The notes under the pieces are model-generated. The model had not been told where the DNA came from and ran no database searches. It was given only the letters and a program-made list of their open reading frames with translations. DNA of 64,000 nt from an uncultured Bacteroidales bacterium. GTDB lineage: Bacteria; Bacteroidota; Bacteroidia; Bacteroidales; Paludibacteraceae. How positions within the stretch are numbered: the first letter of the stretch is position 1; each line of letters opens with the position of its first letter. Where the stretch lies: NCBI GenBank assembly GCA_944321895.1, contig CALUNA010000002.1, positions 1 to 64,000 of the forward strand, read 5' to 3'. Of the stretch, positions 42,886 to 53,420 are shown piece after piece. The position numbers and the translations under genes are program-made.

Positions 42886-44280
42886 ATGGAATCTGTAAAT
42901 AACAAATACATTGATACTTACATTAATAATTACATCAGTTCGTTTCGTTGTTTCATTACAAGTAAGTATATTATAAATATTAGTGGACTTGCAAATTTTA
43001 TAGTTGCGGGCGACCACGATGTGACTTTTCTTATTAATAAGTTACAATCGCATGGTTTTGAAATTGCAGTTTTTAATGGACAAGATACTATAGATGGTAT
43101 ACAAGTAGAATATGAAGAAAATGGGAAACATGAGTTTTTTGAATATAAAATAGAAAATTTGGTTTCAACTATAAATCTATCAAATGAAACAGGAATTTCT
43201 ATTGTCGGAATCCTGATTATGCAAATCATATCAAAGATTATATGCAGATCTAAGATTTTGTATAAGGCAATTATTCTTGATCTTGACGATACTTTATGGA
43301 AAGGCATTCTTGCAGAAGACGGCATTGACAATATCAAGCAAAATCTCCAATCACATGATAATCATTCATTTGTGATGTTCATGCATTTCATACGAACGAT
43401 GTCTAAAGAATTAGGACTATATGTAGCGGTCTGTTCACGTAACGAAATAGAGAAGGTGCAGTCGGCAATAGATGAACTTAACGAGGAAGAATTTCCTATT
43501 AAAGGCGAGATAGATTGTATCGTTGCCAATTATAATGATAAAAGCGAAAATATAAAAGCTATAGCTCAGCGATTGTCAATACTAACAAATGCTTGCGTTT
43601 TCATAGATGATAACCCATTAATCCGTGACGAAGTTAGACAAAATTTGCCAAAGGTATTTGTACCTAATTGGGAGAATCATAATGAACTTATAACTCTGTT
43701 TGTAGCATGTTGTATTTTTGATCGATTTGAACTTTCATTGAAGTCTAGAAATCGCAAGCGATTATATGAAGTACTAAATCAAGAACGTGAGAAAAGTTAC
43801 CTTCCACAATTATTTATCAAGGTTAGTAATGATATAAATCACGTGGAAGCTAACCGTCTTTATATGAAGTCAAATCAATTTAGATTCGCTGATAAAAAAG
43901 AAATTAACCAAGACTGTAAATCTTTAATTTTTGAGATATACAGAGATAATGGTGAAAACTTAGGAATATGTTCTGCTATGACTTATACGGAAAATGTACA
44001 TGAAGTGCACATTCTGAATTGGGCTATCAGTTGTAGGTATTTTGAAATTGGACTTGAAGAATACATATTGATGTATATTTTTACTTTATCGAATGGACGA
44101 TCGATAAAATTAACTTTCAATAATACTGGTTTTAATGGGAAATCCGTTGCACTTATAGAAAAGTATAAAAACGGGTTTATAAAAATAGATGAGGGAGAGA
44201 ACTTATTCTTTACCCCAGACAAATGTTTGATAAATAATATGCATTCCAATACAAATTTAAGACAATATTGCAATGAATAA
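42886..44280 (+). CDS. FkbH-like HAD-family protein with C-terminal GNAT-like domain
   Basis: 464 residues from the ATG at 42886; the frame is open upstream to 42799 but that would run into the RNA terminator. The HAD-IIIC domain (about 125-265) has motif I LDLDDTLWKG (Asp132, Asp134), motif II Ser184 in CSRNE, motif III Lys in KSENIKA, and motif IV IDDNP (Asp241-Asp242). The C-terminal part (about 320-455, NQFRFADKKEINQD and HILNWAISCRYFEIGLEEYI) matches the acyltransferase-like half of FkbH proteins. The first ~120 residues are unassigned. FkbH enzymes normally load glyceryl groups on acyl carrier proteins; none is nearby. It overlaps the next gene by 8 bases. Strongly AT-rich. Confidence 0.85.
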   Translation: MESVNNKYIDTYINNYISSFRCFITSKYIINISGLANFIVAGDHDVTFLINKLQSHGFEIAVFNGQDTIDGIQVEYEENGKHEFFEYKIENLVSTINLSNETGISIVGILIMQIISKIICRSKILYKAIILDLDDTLWKGILAEDGIDNIKQNLQSHDNHSFVMFMHFIRTMSKELGLYVAVCSRNEIEKVQSAIDELNEEEFPIKGEIDCIVANYNDKSENIKAIAQRLSILTNACVFIDDNPLIRDEVRQNLPKVFVPNWENHNELITLFVACCIFDRFELSLKSRNRKRLYEVLNQEREKSYLPQLFIKVSNDINHVEANRLYMKSNQFRFADKKEINQDCKSLIFEIYRDNGENLGICSAMTYTENVHEVHILNWAISCRYFEIGLEEYILMYIFTLSNGRSIKLTFNNTGFNGKSVALIEKYKNGFIKIDEGENLFFTPDKCLINNMHSNTNLRQYCNE

Positions 44281-45052
44281 GAAATACATATATACGGTCG
44301 GGTATACATTGTTTCAGCAAGGTAATACTATAGATGTAGAAAGATTATTTAATAAGTTAAAAGAATTTGATATTAATTTTTTGGTAGATGTGCGTTCTGT
44401 GCCATTCTCTAAGCAATATCCACAGTGTAATGCTGACAATATGAAAGTCACCGGGAAAAGACTAGGTATACCATATATGAATATGCCAGAAATTGGAGCT
44501 AAGGCTAATAGTCAACAAGAAGTCTTCTCAAAAGCTGCAGATATATTCTTCGAGCATGAGTTTTTTCCTATAGCAAAGAGTTATCGCCCAGAAAAAACGG
44601 AATTACAGGATTTCGAGGAAATTGTAGATTTTCGCAAATTCAGATGTGATAAGTATTTTATAAGTGGATTAAAGCGTATTGAAGATGCCTATAACAAAGA
44701 TTTTACTTTATGTTTGATGTGTAGCGAGAAAAAACCAATGGATTGTCATAGATATTTCTTGATAAGTAAAGCGCTTGAACAAAGATTCGGTGATTGGCTT
44801 GAGGTTAGGCACATAATCGAGAAAGCAGATGGTAACATTGGCTATATATCAAACTGTGATTTGGACAAGCAACTTGAGGAGTTCGTTTGTGAGAGAAAAC
44901 ATGTATTGAGCCCGATGTTCAAAGATGCCATTCTTGACAAATATATTGGAAAAACAGAATTAGAAAGACTCAATGATTTTTGTGATAGGTATTGGAATCT
45001 TCTACATGGTTGGAAAAGATTTAATTATATTAATAACGAAAATTATGATTAA
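44273..45052 (+). CDS. DUF488 family protein (first of two)
   Basis: 259 residues. DUF488 signatures: IYTVGYT at the N-terminus, FLVDVRSVPFSK (about 37-48), and CSEKKPMDCHR (Cys150, Cys158, His159, Arg160). The C-x7-C-H-R motif is the best-conserved part and may bind a metal or form an active site. The biochemical role of the family is unknown to me. It is longer than the second DUF488 protein because of a ~90-residue C-terminal extension. Start codon overlaps the end of the FkbH-like gene by 8 bases and its own end overlaps the following start by 8 bases, so all are translationally coupled. Confidence 0.85.
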   Translation: MNKKYIYTVGYTLFQQGNTIDVERLFNKLKEFDINFLVDVRSVPFSKQYPQCNADNMKVTGKRLGIPYMNMPEIGAKANSQQEVFSKAADIFFEHEFFPIAKSYRPEKTELQDFEEIVDFRKFRCDKYFISGLKRIEDAYNKDFTLCLMCSEKKPMDCHRYFLISKALEQRFGDWLEVRHIIEKADGNIGYISNCDLDKQLEEFVCERKHVLSPMFKDAILDKYIGKTELERLNDFCDRYWNLLHGWKRFNYINNENYD

Positions 45053-45509
45053 GCTATTTAACATTGGTTTTACACAGAAAACTGCAAAAGAGTTTTTTGG
45101 AATCATCAAGGCAAACAAAATTGATTGTCTTGTGGATGTACGTCTCAATCCTAACGGTCAGCTATCACGTTTTGCGTTTGAAAAAGATTTACCATTTTTT
45201 CTTTCAGAGTTAGCGAATGGGTGTAAATATAAACATCGTGTGGACCTAGCCCCAACAAAAGAATTACTGCAAGAAGTTAGAGACAAATCTTGTCCTATGA
45301 GTAAAGACTACAAATTATTTGAAATAGCATATAGGAAACAGCTTGAAACAAAATCGAATATTTCCAATTTTGTAGAAGAGTTTGGGAAGTATGAGAATGT
45401 TGTGCTATTATGTTCGGAGCCAACTAATGAAAAATGCCATAGAAGAGTACTTAGCGATTTACTTCTAAAAAAATTTGAGAATCAGATAATATTCGGAGGA
45501 AATTTATAA
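45045..45509 (+). CDS. DUF488 family protein (second of two)
   Basis: 154 residues from the ATG at 45045 (MIKLFNIGFTQKTAKEFF); an earlier in-frame ATG at 44973 would give a hydrophobic non-homologous lead deep inside the previous gene. It has CLVDVRLNPNGQLSRFAF (about 28-45) and CSEPTNEKCHR (Cys123, Cys131, His132, Arg133), the same C-x7-C-H-R spacing as its neighbour. The two are paralogs with low overall identity, suggesting an old pair with distinct tasks, perhaps a heterodimer. Its stop TAA overlaps the next ATG by one base (TAATG). Confidence 0.85.
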   Translation: MIKLFNIGFTQKTAKEFFGIIKANKIDCLVDVRLNPNGQLSRFAFEKDLPFFLSELANGCKYKHRVDLAPTKELLQEVRDKSCPMSKDYKLFEIAYRKQLETKSNISNFVEEFGKYENVVLLCSEPTNEKCHRRVLSDLLLKKFENQIIFGGNL

Positions 45510-46150
45510 TGAAAAAGCGAGTTTTTCTTCTTGCAGTTAGCTGCAAGAACGGAGGTTTGTGTCCAGGTGGTATAGATTTAGATAATCCTAAAGAATGGAT
45601 TCGAATAGTACGAGATGATGGTCAGTCTGGTGCTGTACAAGGTTATGAGATAGATTTTGCTCAACCGCTTGATGTGATAGAGTTTGATGGTTGTCCAAGG
45701 CCACAAGGTAAACAAAAAGAAAATTGGGTAATCAATAACTATTCCTGTAAAAAAATTTGTACAGAATCAATAAAAAGGGTTATACAAGCTTTCAAGGAAT
45801 ACGGTTATCATGGATTTTGGAATAATGGTTACTCTTTTTTAAGAGAAGATGAACTTGAAAATGTTACACAACCGTCAGAGTCTCTCTTACTTGTTTCTGA
45901 TGTCAGGCTTTACAAGAATGATTATGGAAAGGCTAAGATTGATTTCACATGGAGTGGACTGCCTTATCCCATGAAGGGTGTATCATTAACAGACCAAGAT
46001 TTTTATGATAAACTAGATAATGAAGAAGTCTATTATAAACACGCTATCATTGTTATATCTATTCCTAAGGATGCTGATTGGACACATCCTGAAACAGGAG
46101 AAAGAAGAGCATATAAGTTTGTCAGTAAAATATTTGGAGTGAATAACTAA
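45509..46150 (+). CDS. Dual OB-fold-domain protein (DuOB type)
   Basis: 213 residues, no signal peptide or membrane segment. The N-terminal SCKNGGLCPGGIDLDNPKEWIRIV resembles the opening of the dual OB-containing domain found in prokaryotic proteins of putative nucleic-acid or nucleotide recognition function (identified from memory of the G-G-C-x-G-x-D-L and WIR-[IP]-V motif, split here for brevity). The C-terminal half has a second beta-rich unit (KIDFTWSGLPYPMKGVSLTD, HAIIVISIPKD). As the last gene of the operon, it probably supplies recognition for the HAD and DUF488 proteins. Family moderately sure; role inferred. Confidence 0.68.
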   Translation: MKKRVFLLAVSCKNGGLCPGGIDLDNPKEWIRIVRDDGQSGAVQGYEIDFAQPLDVIEFDGCPRPQGKQKENWVINNYSCKKICTESIKRVIQAFKEYGYHGFWNNGYSFLREDELENVTQPSESLLLVSDVRLYKNDYGKAKIDFTWSGLPYPMKGVSLTDQDFYDKLDNEEVYYKHAIIVISIPKDADWTHPETGERRAYKFVSKIFGVNN

Positions 46151-46243
46151 TAAATATTTATTATAATTTTAAAAAATGAAATTGATAAAATTTGACGTTC
46201 TATTAAGCTATATATATGTAAAGGTGTAATTCCCTTTATTTTA

Positions 46244-46278
46244 AGAGGTCGGCCTAAAAGCCGACCTCTGTTGTTTTT
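46244..46278. terminator. Terminator between the AT-rich operon and the glucan locus
   Basis: AGAGGTCGGC (46244-46253) pairs perfectly with GCCGACCTCT (46260-46269) around CTAAAA, followed by GTTGTTTTT. It ends the plus-strand operon and may also stop the converging GH97 transcript. Confidence 0.8.
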
Positions 46279-46344
46279 CTGTGAAATGTTGGATAATCGT
46301 TCTTTTCAGTCTCCACTTATCCAACGGTTTGATAATTTCCCGTT

Positions 46345-48519
<2,175 letters not shown>

Positions 48520-48532
48520 TTATTGGTAGTTA

Positions 48533-51500
48533 TTAGTCTTTTAACAGTTTGCAGACTTTTATTTGTCCTTGTTCAGAAATTTTTGCAAGATACGCTCCTT
48601 TTGTCAATTGTGCAATATTTATTGTAGATATTTTTTCCGTCAGTTTTTGGCGCATGATGCACGAACCGCTGATGGAATAGATTTCTATTTCACCTTCGTC
48701 TGCTGTCAGGCAAACATTCAACACGTCTTTGGTCGGGTTCGGATAGATGCAACTTTGTCCCGTAACCGGAGTTTGCAGGCCGGTTCCTCCCTGGCTCAGA
48801 CGTATGCTGTATTCCAAGGTCTTGTCGTTGAACCGTATCGTGTATTCACCGGTGACTTCTATGGTAAACTTGAGGTTGGGCTTGCCGTTGGTGGTTTCAC
48901 TGGCCGTGCCGGCCAATCCTTCTGCATTCCCCCAATCTTTCTTGCTGAAGTTGTTGGTGTTGGCAAATTTCAACTCCCAGCTTCCGGCGGGGATATACAC
49001 GCCGGTTACTTCCCATTGGTTGTCGGCTATCAACTTCATACAACCGGCGCCCAGCGTCCAGTTGTTGTAAGTTCCACCTACATACATTTCCTCTTGTTCC
49101 GAATCGTAGGTGCGCACAATGGCATATTGCAGTGTCCCGGGGTTGAATGTGATGTAGTAGTTTCCGCTCGTTTCGATGGTAAACTTGATATTCTTGCAGT
49201 CCGGGTCGGGTCCCTGGATAGCCGTACCCGTGAGGCTGTTGTTCCCTTCGGCTGCCCCCCAGTCGGTGTCGCTCCAGTTGTCGGTATTGGCAAATTTCAT
49301 TTCGTAGGTACCGGCTTCGAAATAGAGGCGGTCGCTCGTGAGAGTACCGTCCTCGGCAGGTGCTTTAAGCATCAGGCGCTTGTCTTCGTCGCCATTAAAC
49401 CAGTCGGTAAACGAGCCGGCAATGAAATAGACACCAACTTTGCTCAAATCGAGCGATTCGGTTGCATCGTTGACTTTCGGCACCAGAATCGTGTTGTTGC
49501 TTGTCCAGTCGGAATATTGGGTCTGTTCGCCGCCGACGATGGCCACGCGGAAATAGCGTGCCGGACGTTTGAAGCTGCCCTCGTTCTGCGTGATGCTTAC
49601 CGACAGCGAGTCGGCATTATACTCGGTGCAAGTGAATTGCAACATAGCGTAGTCGCCATTGCGGTAGTTGAAACCTTCGCCTTCGTCGTCATAGAGGCGG
49701 CCTTCGGCTTGGCCGTTGTCGAGCGGGTTGACAAAAAGTGTAATCGAATCGCAGGTATATTCGGCAGTACTCTGTATGTCATGGCCCAGATAGGGTAGAA
49801 TGGCACCCGGACGAAGGGCTACAATAGCCTGATAACCGTCGTCTTCGGCTTCGAGTTTCAGCTCGTCCCAATCGCCCTGGGGCAACACGGGATTGACGGC
49901 CCAGCGCGGAATTACGAGCAGGTCGCTACCCAGCAGGAAGGCTTGCTGTTCTTCGCGCAGGTTTTCGTTGGTAAAATCAGCGAAAAAGAGCGGACGCATG
50001 AGAGGCATGCCCGTTTGAGCAGCTTCGTGGAACAGCGTATAGAAATAGGGCAACAAATGGTAACGGCGGTTCACGGCGTTGCGGGCCACCTTTTCTATTT
50101 GGCTGCCGAAGGCCCAAGGTTCCTGGGCGTGCTCCGAGGTGTGGTTGCGCGAGAAGGGATAGTAAGGAGCCAGAGCAAACCAGTGGCCCATCAGGTCGGC
50201 ATTGCCCACACGGCCGTAGCCGCCCACGTCGGGCCCGCCGAAAGGCTGTCCCGAAAGGCCGAGGTTGAGCAGAACGGGAATCGTCACTTTCAGATGTTTC
50301 CATGTGTCGAGGTTGTCGCCCGTCCAAGTGGCGCAGTAGCGTTGTGCTCCCAGGTGGTTGGCACGCGAGAGAAGGAAAGGACGTTTATCGGGACGGCTCT
50401 GTGTTAGTCCTTCGTAAGAGGCTTTGGTCATGAGCGACCCGTACAGGTTGTGGTAACGCATGTGAGGTCCGGCAGCCAAATCGCCGCCACCACGGTGCCA
50501 GTTGGTAGTATCCATGGTCCATTCGGGAGTATTGAAGACTCCCGGTTCGTTCATGTCGTTCCAGGCTCCATCCATATTGTTTTCCTTGTAGAACTCGCCA
50601 TAGAGGCCGGCCCACCATTCGCGAGTTTCGGGACGCGTGAAATCGGGAAATTTGCACATGCCCGGCCAAACTTCGCCTTCGTAATCGGTCACTTTGTCTT
50701 TGGTTTTCACCCAATGGTCACCCTCCTGGCCTTGTTGGTAAACGATGTAGCTCTCGTCGATTTTCACGCCTGGGTCGGTAATGTAGCCGGCCTTGAAATT
50801 GCGGCTGTGAAGTGAGTCGTTCATCGCTATGGGATTGGGCACGCCGGCTGCCGAGAAATATTCCGAGCCGTCGTAGGTAAAGATACGTTTCCCGTCCATG
50901 TAGTCGATGTCGAACCAAATCACATCGCATGGGTGATGGCGGCGGCGCATCTCGCTGGTAATCCACAGCACATCAGCTGGTTTGTACGAGGGGTTATAGC
51001 GCGACTGGTGGTAACCGATAGCCCACAGCGGGGGCAGGTTGATGGTACCCGTCAACTCGCCCAAAGCCTGCATCATCTCGGCGGGAGAGTCGCGCTCAAT
51101 CACGATTACCCGGAAAGATGGGCCTTCGCTGGTTATCTGCATCGGATTCGAGAGGTTGATTCTCGACCGCCAGCTGTTATCGGCAATGATGCCGAATGTT
51201 TTCCCGTCGGGGCGCACACCCATAATCCAGGGATGCGACTGGTAAAGTCCGTCTTTGTAATAACCGTAGTTGTCGTTGTTCCACAGGGGAATGTCATAGC
51301 CGTTGCGGCGCAGGTTCCCGTTTACGAGCCCCGTACCGTAGAGGTCTATATCGTTGCTGTAAGGTATCTCGACCAAGGTTTTGCCATCTTCGTCGGTTTT
51401 GAATTCGGGACGTATTTCCCAATCGGCCGGAACATCGGCTTTGTAGAGCAAATCTGGTTGTACGGCAAATGATGCCAGGGTCTGCGTGGAATCGAAATCG

Positions 51501-51604
51501 GCCGGATAAAATACAGCCATATTGTCATCAAACAAGAATGATGATTGTGCTTGTGCATACATGCCGGCACACAGCAAAAACAGAATGAGCAGTTTATTTC
51601 TCAT
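48533..51604 (-). CDS. GH31 alpha-glucosidase with two SusE/F-like binding modules and a T9SS sorting domain
   Basis: 1023 residues. Signal peptide (1-20, ends AQAQ). The GH31 N-sandwich and catalytic barrel cover about 25-640. The nucleophile is Asp350 in WNDMNEP and the acid/base is Asp430 in TWTGDN; IWFDIDYMDG (229-238) is the substrate motif. Two related beta modules follow at about 722-832 and 838-935, each with the pattern GTYEMKFANT / GSWELKFANT, DWG-x-AEG and KFTIE-x-x-G-x-Y, similar to SusE/SusF starch-binding domains. Residues about 950-1023 are a T9SS type A domain (CIYPNPTKDVLNV, ending KVCKLLKD). The export signal and binders predict an extracellular enzyme, unusual since locus-encoded GH31 enzymes tend to be periplasmic. 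Confidence 0.93.
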   Translation of the reverse strand: MRNKLLILFLLCAGMYAQAQSSFLFDDNMAVFYPADFDSTQTLASFAVQPDLLYKADVPADWEIRPEFKTDEDGKTLVEIPYSNDIDLYGTGLVNGNLRRNGYDIPLWNNDNYGYYKDGLYQSHPWIMGVRPDGKTFGIIADNSWRSRINLSNPMQITSEGPSFRVIVIERDSPAEMMQALGELTGTINLPPLWAIGYHQSRYNPSYKPADVLWITSEMRRRHHPCDVIWFDIDYMDGKRIFTYDGSEYFSAAGVPNPIAMNDSLHSRNFKAGYITDPGVKIDESYIVYQQGQEGDHWVKTKDKVTDYEGEVWPGMCKFPDFTRPETREWWAGLYGEFYKENNMDGAWNDMNEPGVFNTPEWTMDTTNWHRGGGDLAAGPHMRYHNLYGSLMTKASYEGLTQSRPDKRPFLLSRANHLGAQRYCATWTGDNLDTWKHLKVTIPVLLNLGLSGQPFGGPDVGGYGRVGNADLMGHWFALAPYYPFSRNHTSEHAQEPWAFGSQIEKVARNAVNRRYHLLPYFYTLFHEAAQTGMPLMRPLFFADFTNENLREEQQAFLLGSDLLVIPRWAVNPVLPQGDWDELKLEAEDDGYQAIVALRPGAILPYLGHDIQSTAEYTCDSITLFVNPLDNGQAEGRLYDDEGEGFNYRNGDYAMLQFTCTEYNADSLSVSITQNEGSFKRPARYFRVAIVGGEQTQYSDWTSNNTILVPKVNDATESLDLSKVGVYFIAGSFTDWFNGDEDKRLMLKAPAEDGTLTSDRLYFEAGTYEMKFANTDNWSDTDWGAAEGNNSLTGTAIQGPDPDCKNIKFTIETSGNYYITFNPGTLQYAIVRTYDSEQEEMYVGGTYNNWTLGAGCMKLIADNQWEVTGVYIPAGSWELKFANTNNFSKKDWGNAEGLAGTASETTNGKPNLKFTIEVTGEYTIRFNDKTLEYSIRLSQGGTGLQTPVTGQSCIYPNPTKDVLNVCLTADEGEIEIYSISGSCIMRQKLTEKISTINIAQLTKGAYLAKISEQGQIKVCKLLKD

Positions 51605-51643
51605 GATAGTATGTTGGATATGTTATGAATCGTTTTTGGTTGG

Positions 51644-53413
51644 TTAATATTCCAGGACGAGCATGGTCCAATATTTCAGCGCCGGCAATGTGCATTTTAT
51701 GTTTCCGTCGGCGTATGTGTAATCCAATTGCATGGCGACTCCGTCGGAATTGTCGGGTGTCGCGGCCCACACGGCTTTGGGTTCCGCTTTGGCCGGCACG
51801 CTGATTTGCAGGCTTTCCAGCAAATCTGGCTCGCCCTGGTCGGCGTTGGTGTCGCACCAGTCCAAATGCGTGGCATTGCGGTAGCTGAGCAAATGTATTA
51901 CATCCCTGTCAGCAAAACGTTTGCCTACTGTGGCAATTTGTTGTTTTACGGGAGGCCATTGGTTGAATGTGCATTGCCCGTCTTCCGATGATACGTTTAC
52001 GCCATACCATTCCCCGGCTTCGCGCAACAGGTTTTCGTATGCGGTCAGGAAGTCGTAATAATGCACCATTGCGATTTTTAGTTCCCCCCGCATGGTCAGG
52101 TTGTTGCTCGGGAAATATTCGTTGCAAAGCATGTGTTCGCCCAGTTGCAGGATGCTTCCGCCCCATGCGAATGCAGCTGCTGTTCCCATCAATATGCCCG
52201 GCGTGTTGAAGTAGCCGCGGCCGAGCCTGCCGTGCTCATAGTTCATATAGGCTGCCAGAACGGTTTCCTTGCCGGATGACCAGTTGTCGTTGTTGGTGAT
52301 GATATCGGAAAAAATGCTGTAGCCTTTTTCGTCGCTGTGGTCCCAGACTTCCGTGTACAGGAAATCGACGGGAGCCGCGGCAATCTGGTTTTCCTGCCCG
52401 TATTGTCCGACAGCGTTCATTACCAACGATTTTTCCGGCTGGGCATTTTTCATGCTTTCAATGAAATGCTTGAAAGTCTGGTCCAAATAAACGGGATTGC
52501 CGTTGTAGTCGTATGTGTTTCCGCGGCCGCCCAGCTGGTCAATCTGGTAACCGTCAAAATCGAATACGGCATACACATCGTCGTTCTGTTTGGCAATGTA
52601 TTCTATCCATTCTTCGTTGGCAGGATTGACCAGATAGATGCTGCTCTTGAAAGGCGAACCGAGTTCGTGGCAGTCTTTTGCGGAATGGTTCCTGTCTTTG
52701 AAGATATACCATTCTTCCTGCACGCCATCGTCGGCGGCATCGTCCAGTGCGCCGTAGGCCAGGTTGTAGAACAGCGATTTCATGCCGTAGTCGTGCGAGG
52801 CTTTAATGTAACTTTCCACGGTCGTTTTGTAGCAGTCGCGGGTTATGATGTCCGTCCAGACTTCCATTGGCGCGGATGGTGTGCCGGCCAGCGGTTTGTG
52901 GTGTTTGTAGTGCCAGTCCTGATACTGCACATAGTTGATGTGGTGCCGGTTCAGGTTTGCCATGTTGGTTGCGATTTCGCTGCTGGACATTTTGCCGTAG
53001 GCCGACAGGAAACCGTTGCGCGGGAAGCGGGACACATCGGAGGAAACATCGACTGCGATACTGCCGTGGACAATCTCTTTGCCGTTTTCCACGCTGTACA
53101 AGTCAATCATGTAGCCTTTAAAATCATCGGCAGGCGGCTGCCATGTCCACTCACAACTTGTGAACGGTTCTTCGGCAAGGGTCGTGCCCAAATGGCGGTA
53201 GCGCACCATGACATCGGTGGCGCCATCAATCGGTTTGTTCAGGGTTATTTTGACGGTTTCGCCCGGATTGTAGCGTGCCTTGTCGGTGTTCAACTGTACG
53301 GGCATGTAGCCGTCACCGTAAGTGATAGGGTCATTGACCGGTTCAAACTTGTTACATGCCGCCAGGGACATGAAGAATGTCAGATATAATTGGAAAAAAA
53401 TGATCTTTTTCAT
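51644..53413 (-). CDS. GH66 endo-dextranase, surface lipoprotein
   Basis: 589 residues from the ATG at 53413 (MKKIIFFQ), which makes a lipoprotein signal with Cys20 (MSLAAC); the frame upstream lacks a signal. An immunoglobulin-like N-domain (about 35-125) precedes a (beta/alpha)8 barrel. The expected nucleophile is Asp292 (FDGYQIDQLGG) and the acid/base Glu355 (FLYTEVWD), the GH66 catalytic pair. No cyclodextran-type CBM35 insertion is seen, so it should be a dextranase, not a cycloisomaltooligosaccharide glucanotransferase. Cell-surface anchoring would let it cut dextran into oligosaccharides for SusC/D. Follows the SusE-like gene by 7 bases. Confidence 0.92.
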   Translation of the reverse strand: MKKIIFFQLYLTFFMSLAACNKFEPVNDPITYGDGYMPVQLNTDKARYNPGETVKITLNKPIDGATDVMVRYRHLGTTLAEEPFTSCEWTWQPPADDFKGYMIDLYSVENGKEIVHGSIAVDVSSDVSRFPRNGFLSAYGKMSSSEIATNMANLNRHHINYVQYQDWHYKHHKPLAGTPSAPMEVWTDIITRDCYKTTVESYIKASHDYGMKSLFYNLAYGALDDAADDGVQEEWYIFKDRNHSAKDCHELGSPFKSSIYLVNPANEEWIEYIAKQNDDVYAVFDFDGYQIDQLGGRGNTYDYNGNPVYLDQTFKHFIESMKNAQPEKSLVMNAVGQYGQENQIAAAPVDFLYTEVWDHSDEKGYSIFSDIITNNDNWSSGKETVLAAYMNYEHGRLGRGYFNTPGILMGTAAAFAWGGSILQLGEHMLCNEYFPSNNLTMRGELKIAMVHYYDFLTAYENLLREAGEWYGVNVSSEDGQCTFNQWPPVKQQIATVGKRFADRDVIHLLSYRNATHLDWCDTNADQGEPDLLESLQISVPAKAEPKAVWAATPDNSDGVAMQLDYTYADGNIKCTLPALKYWTMLVLEY

Positions 53414-53420
53414 ATTTTTT

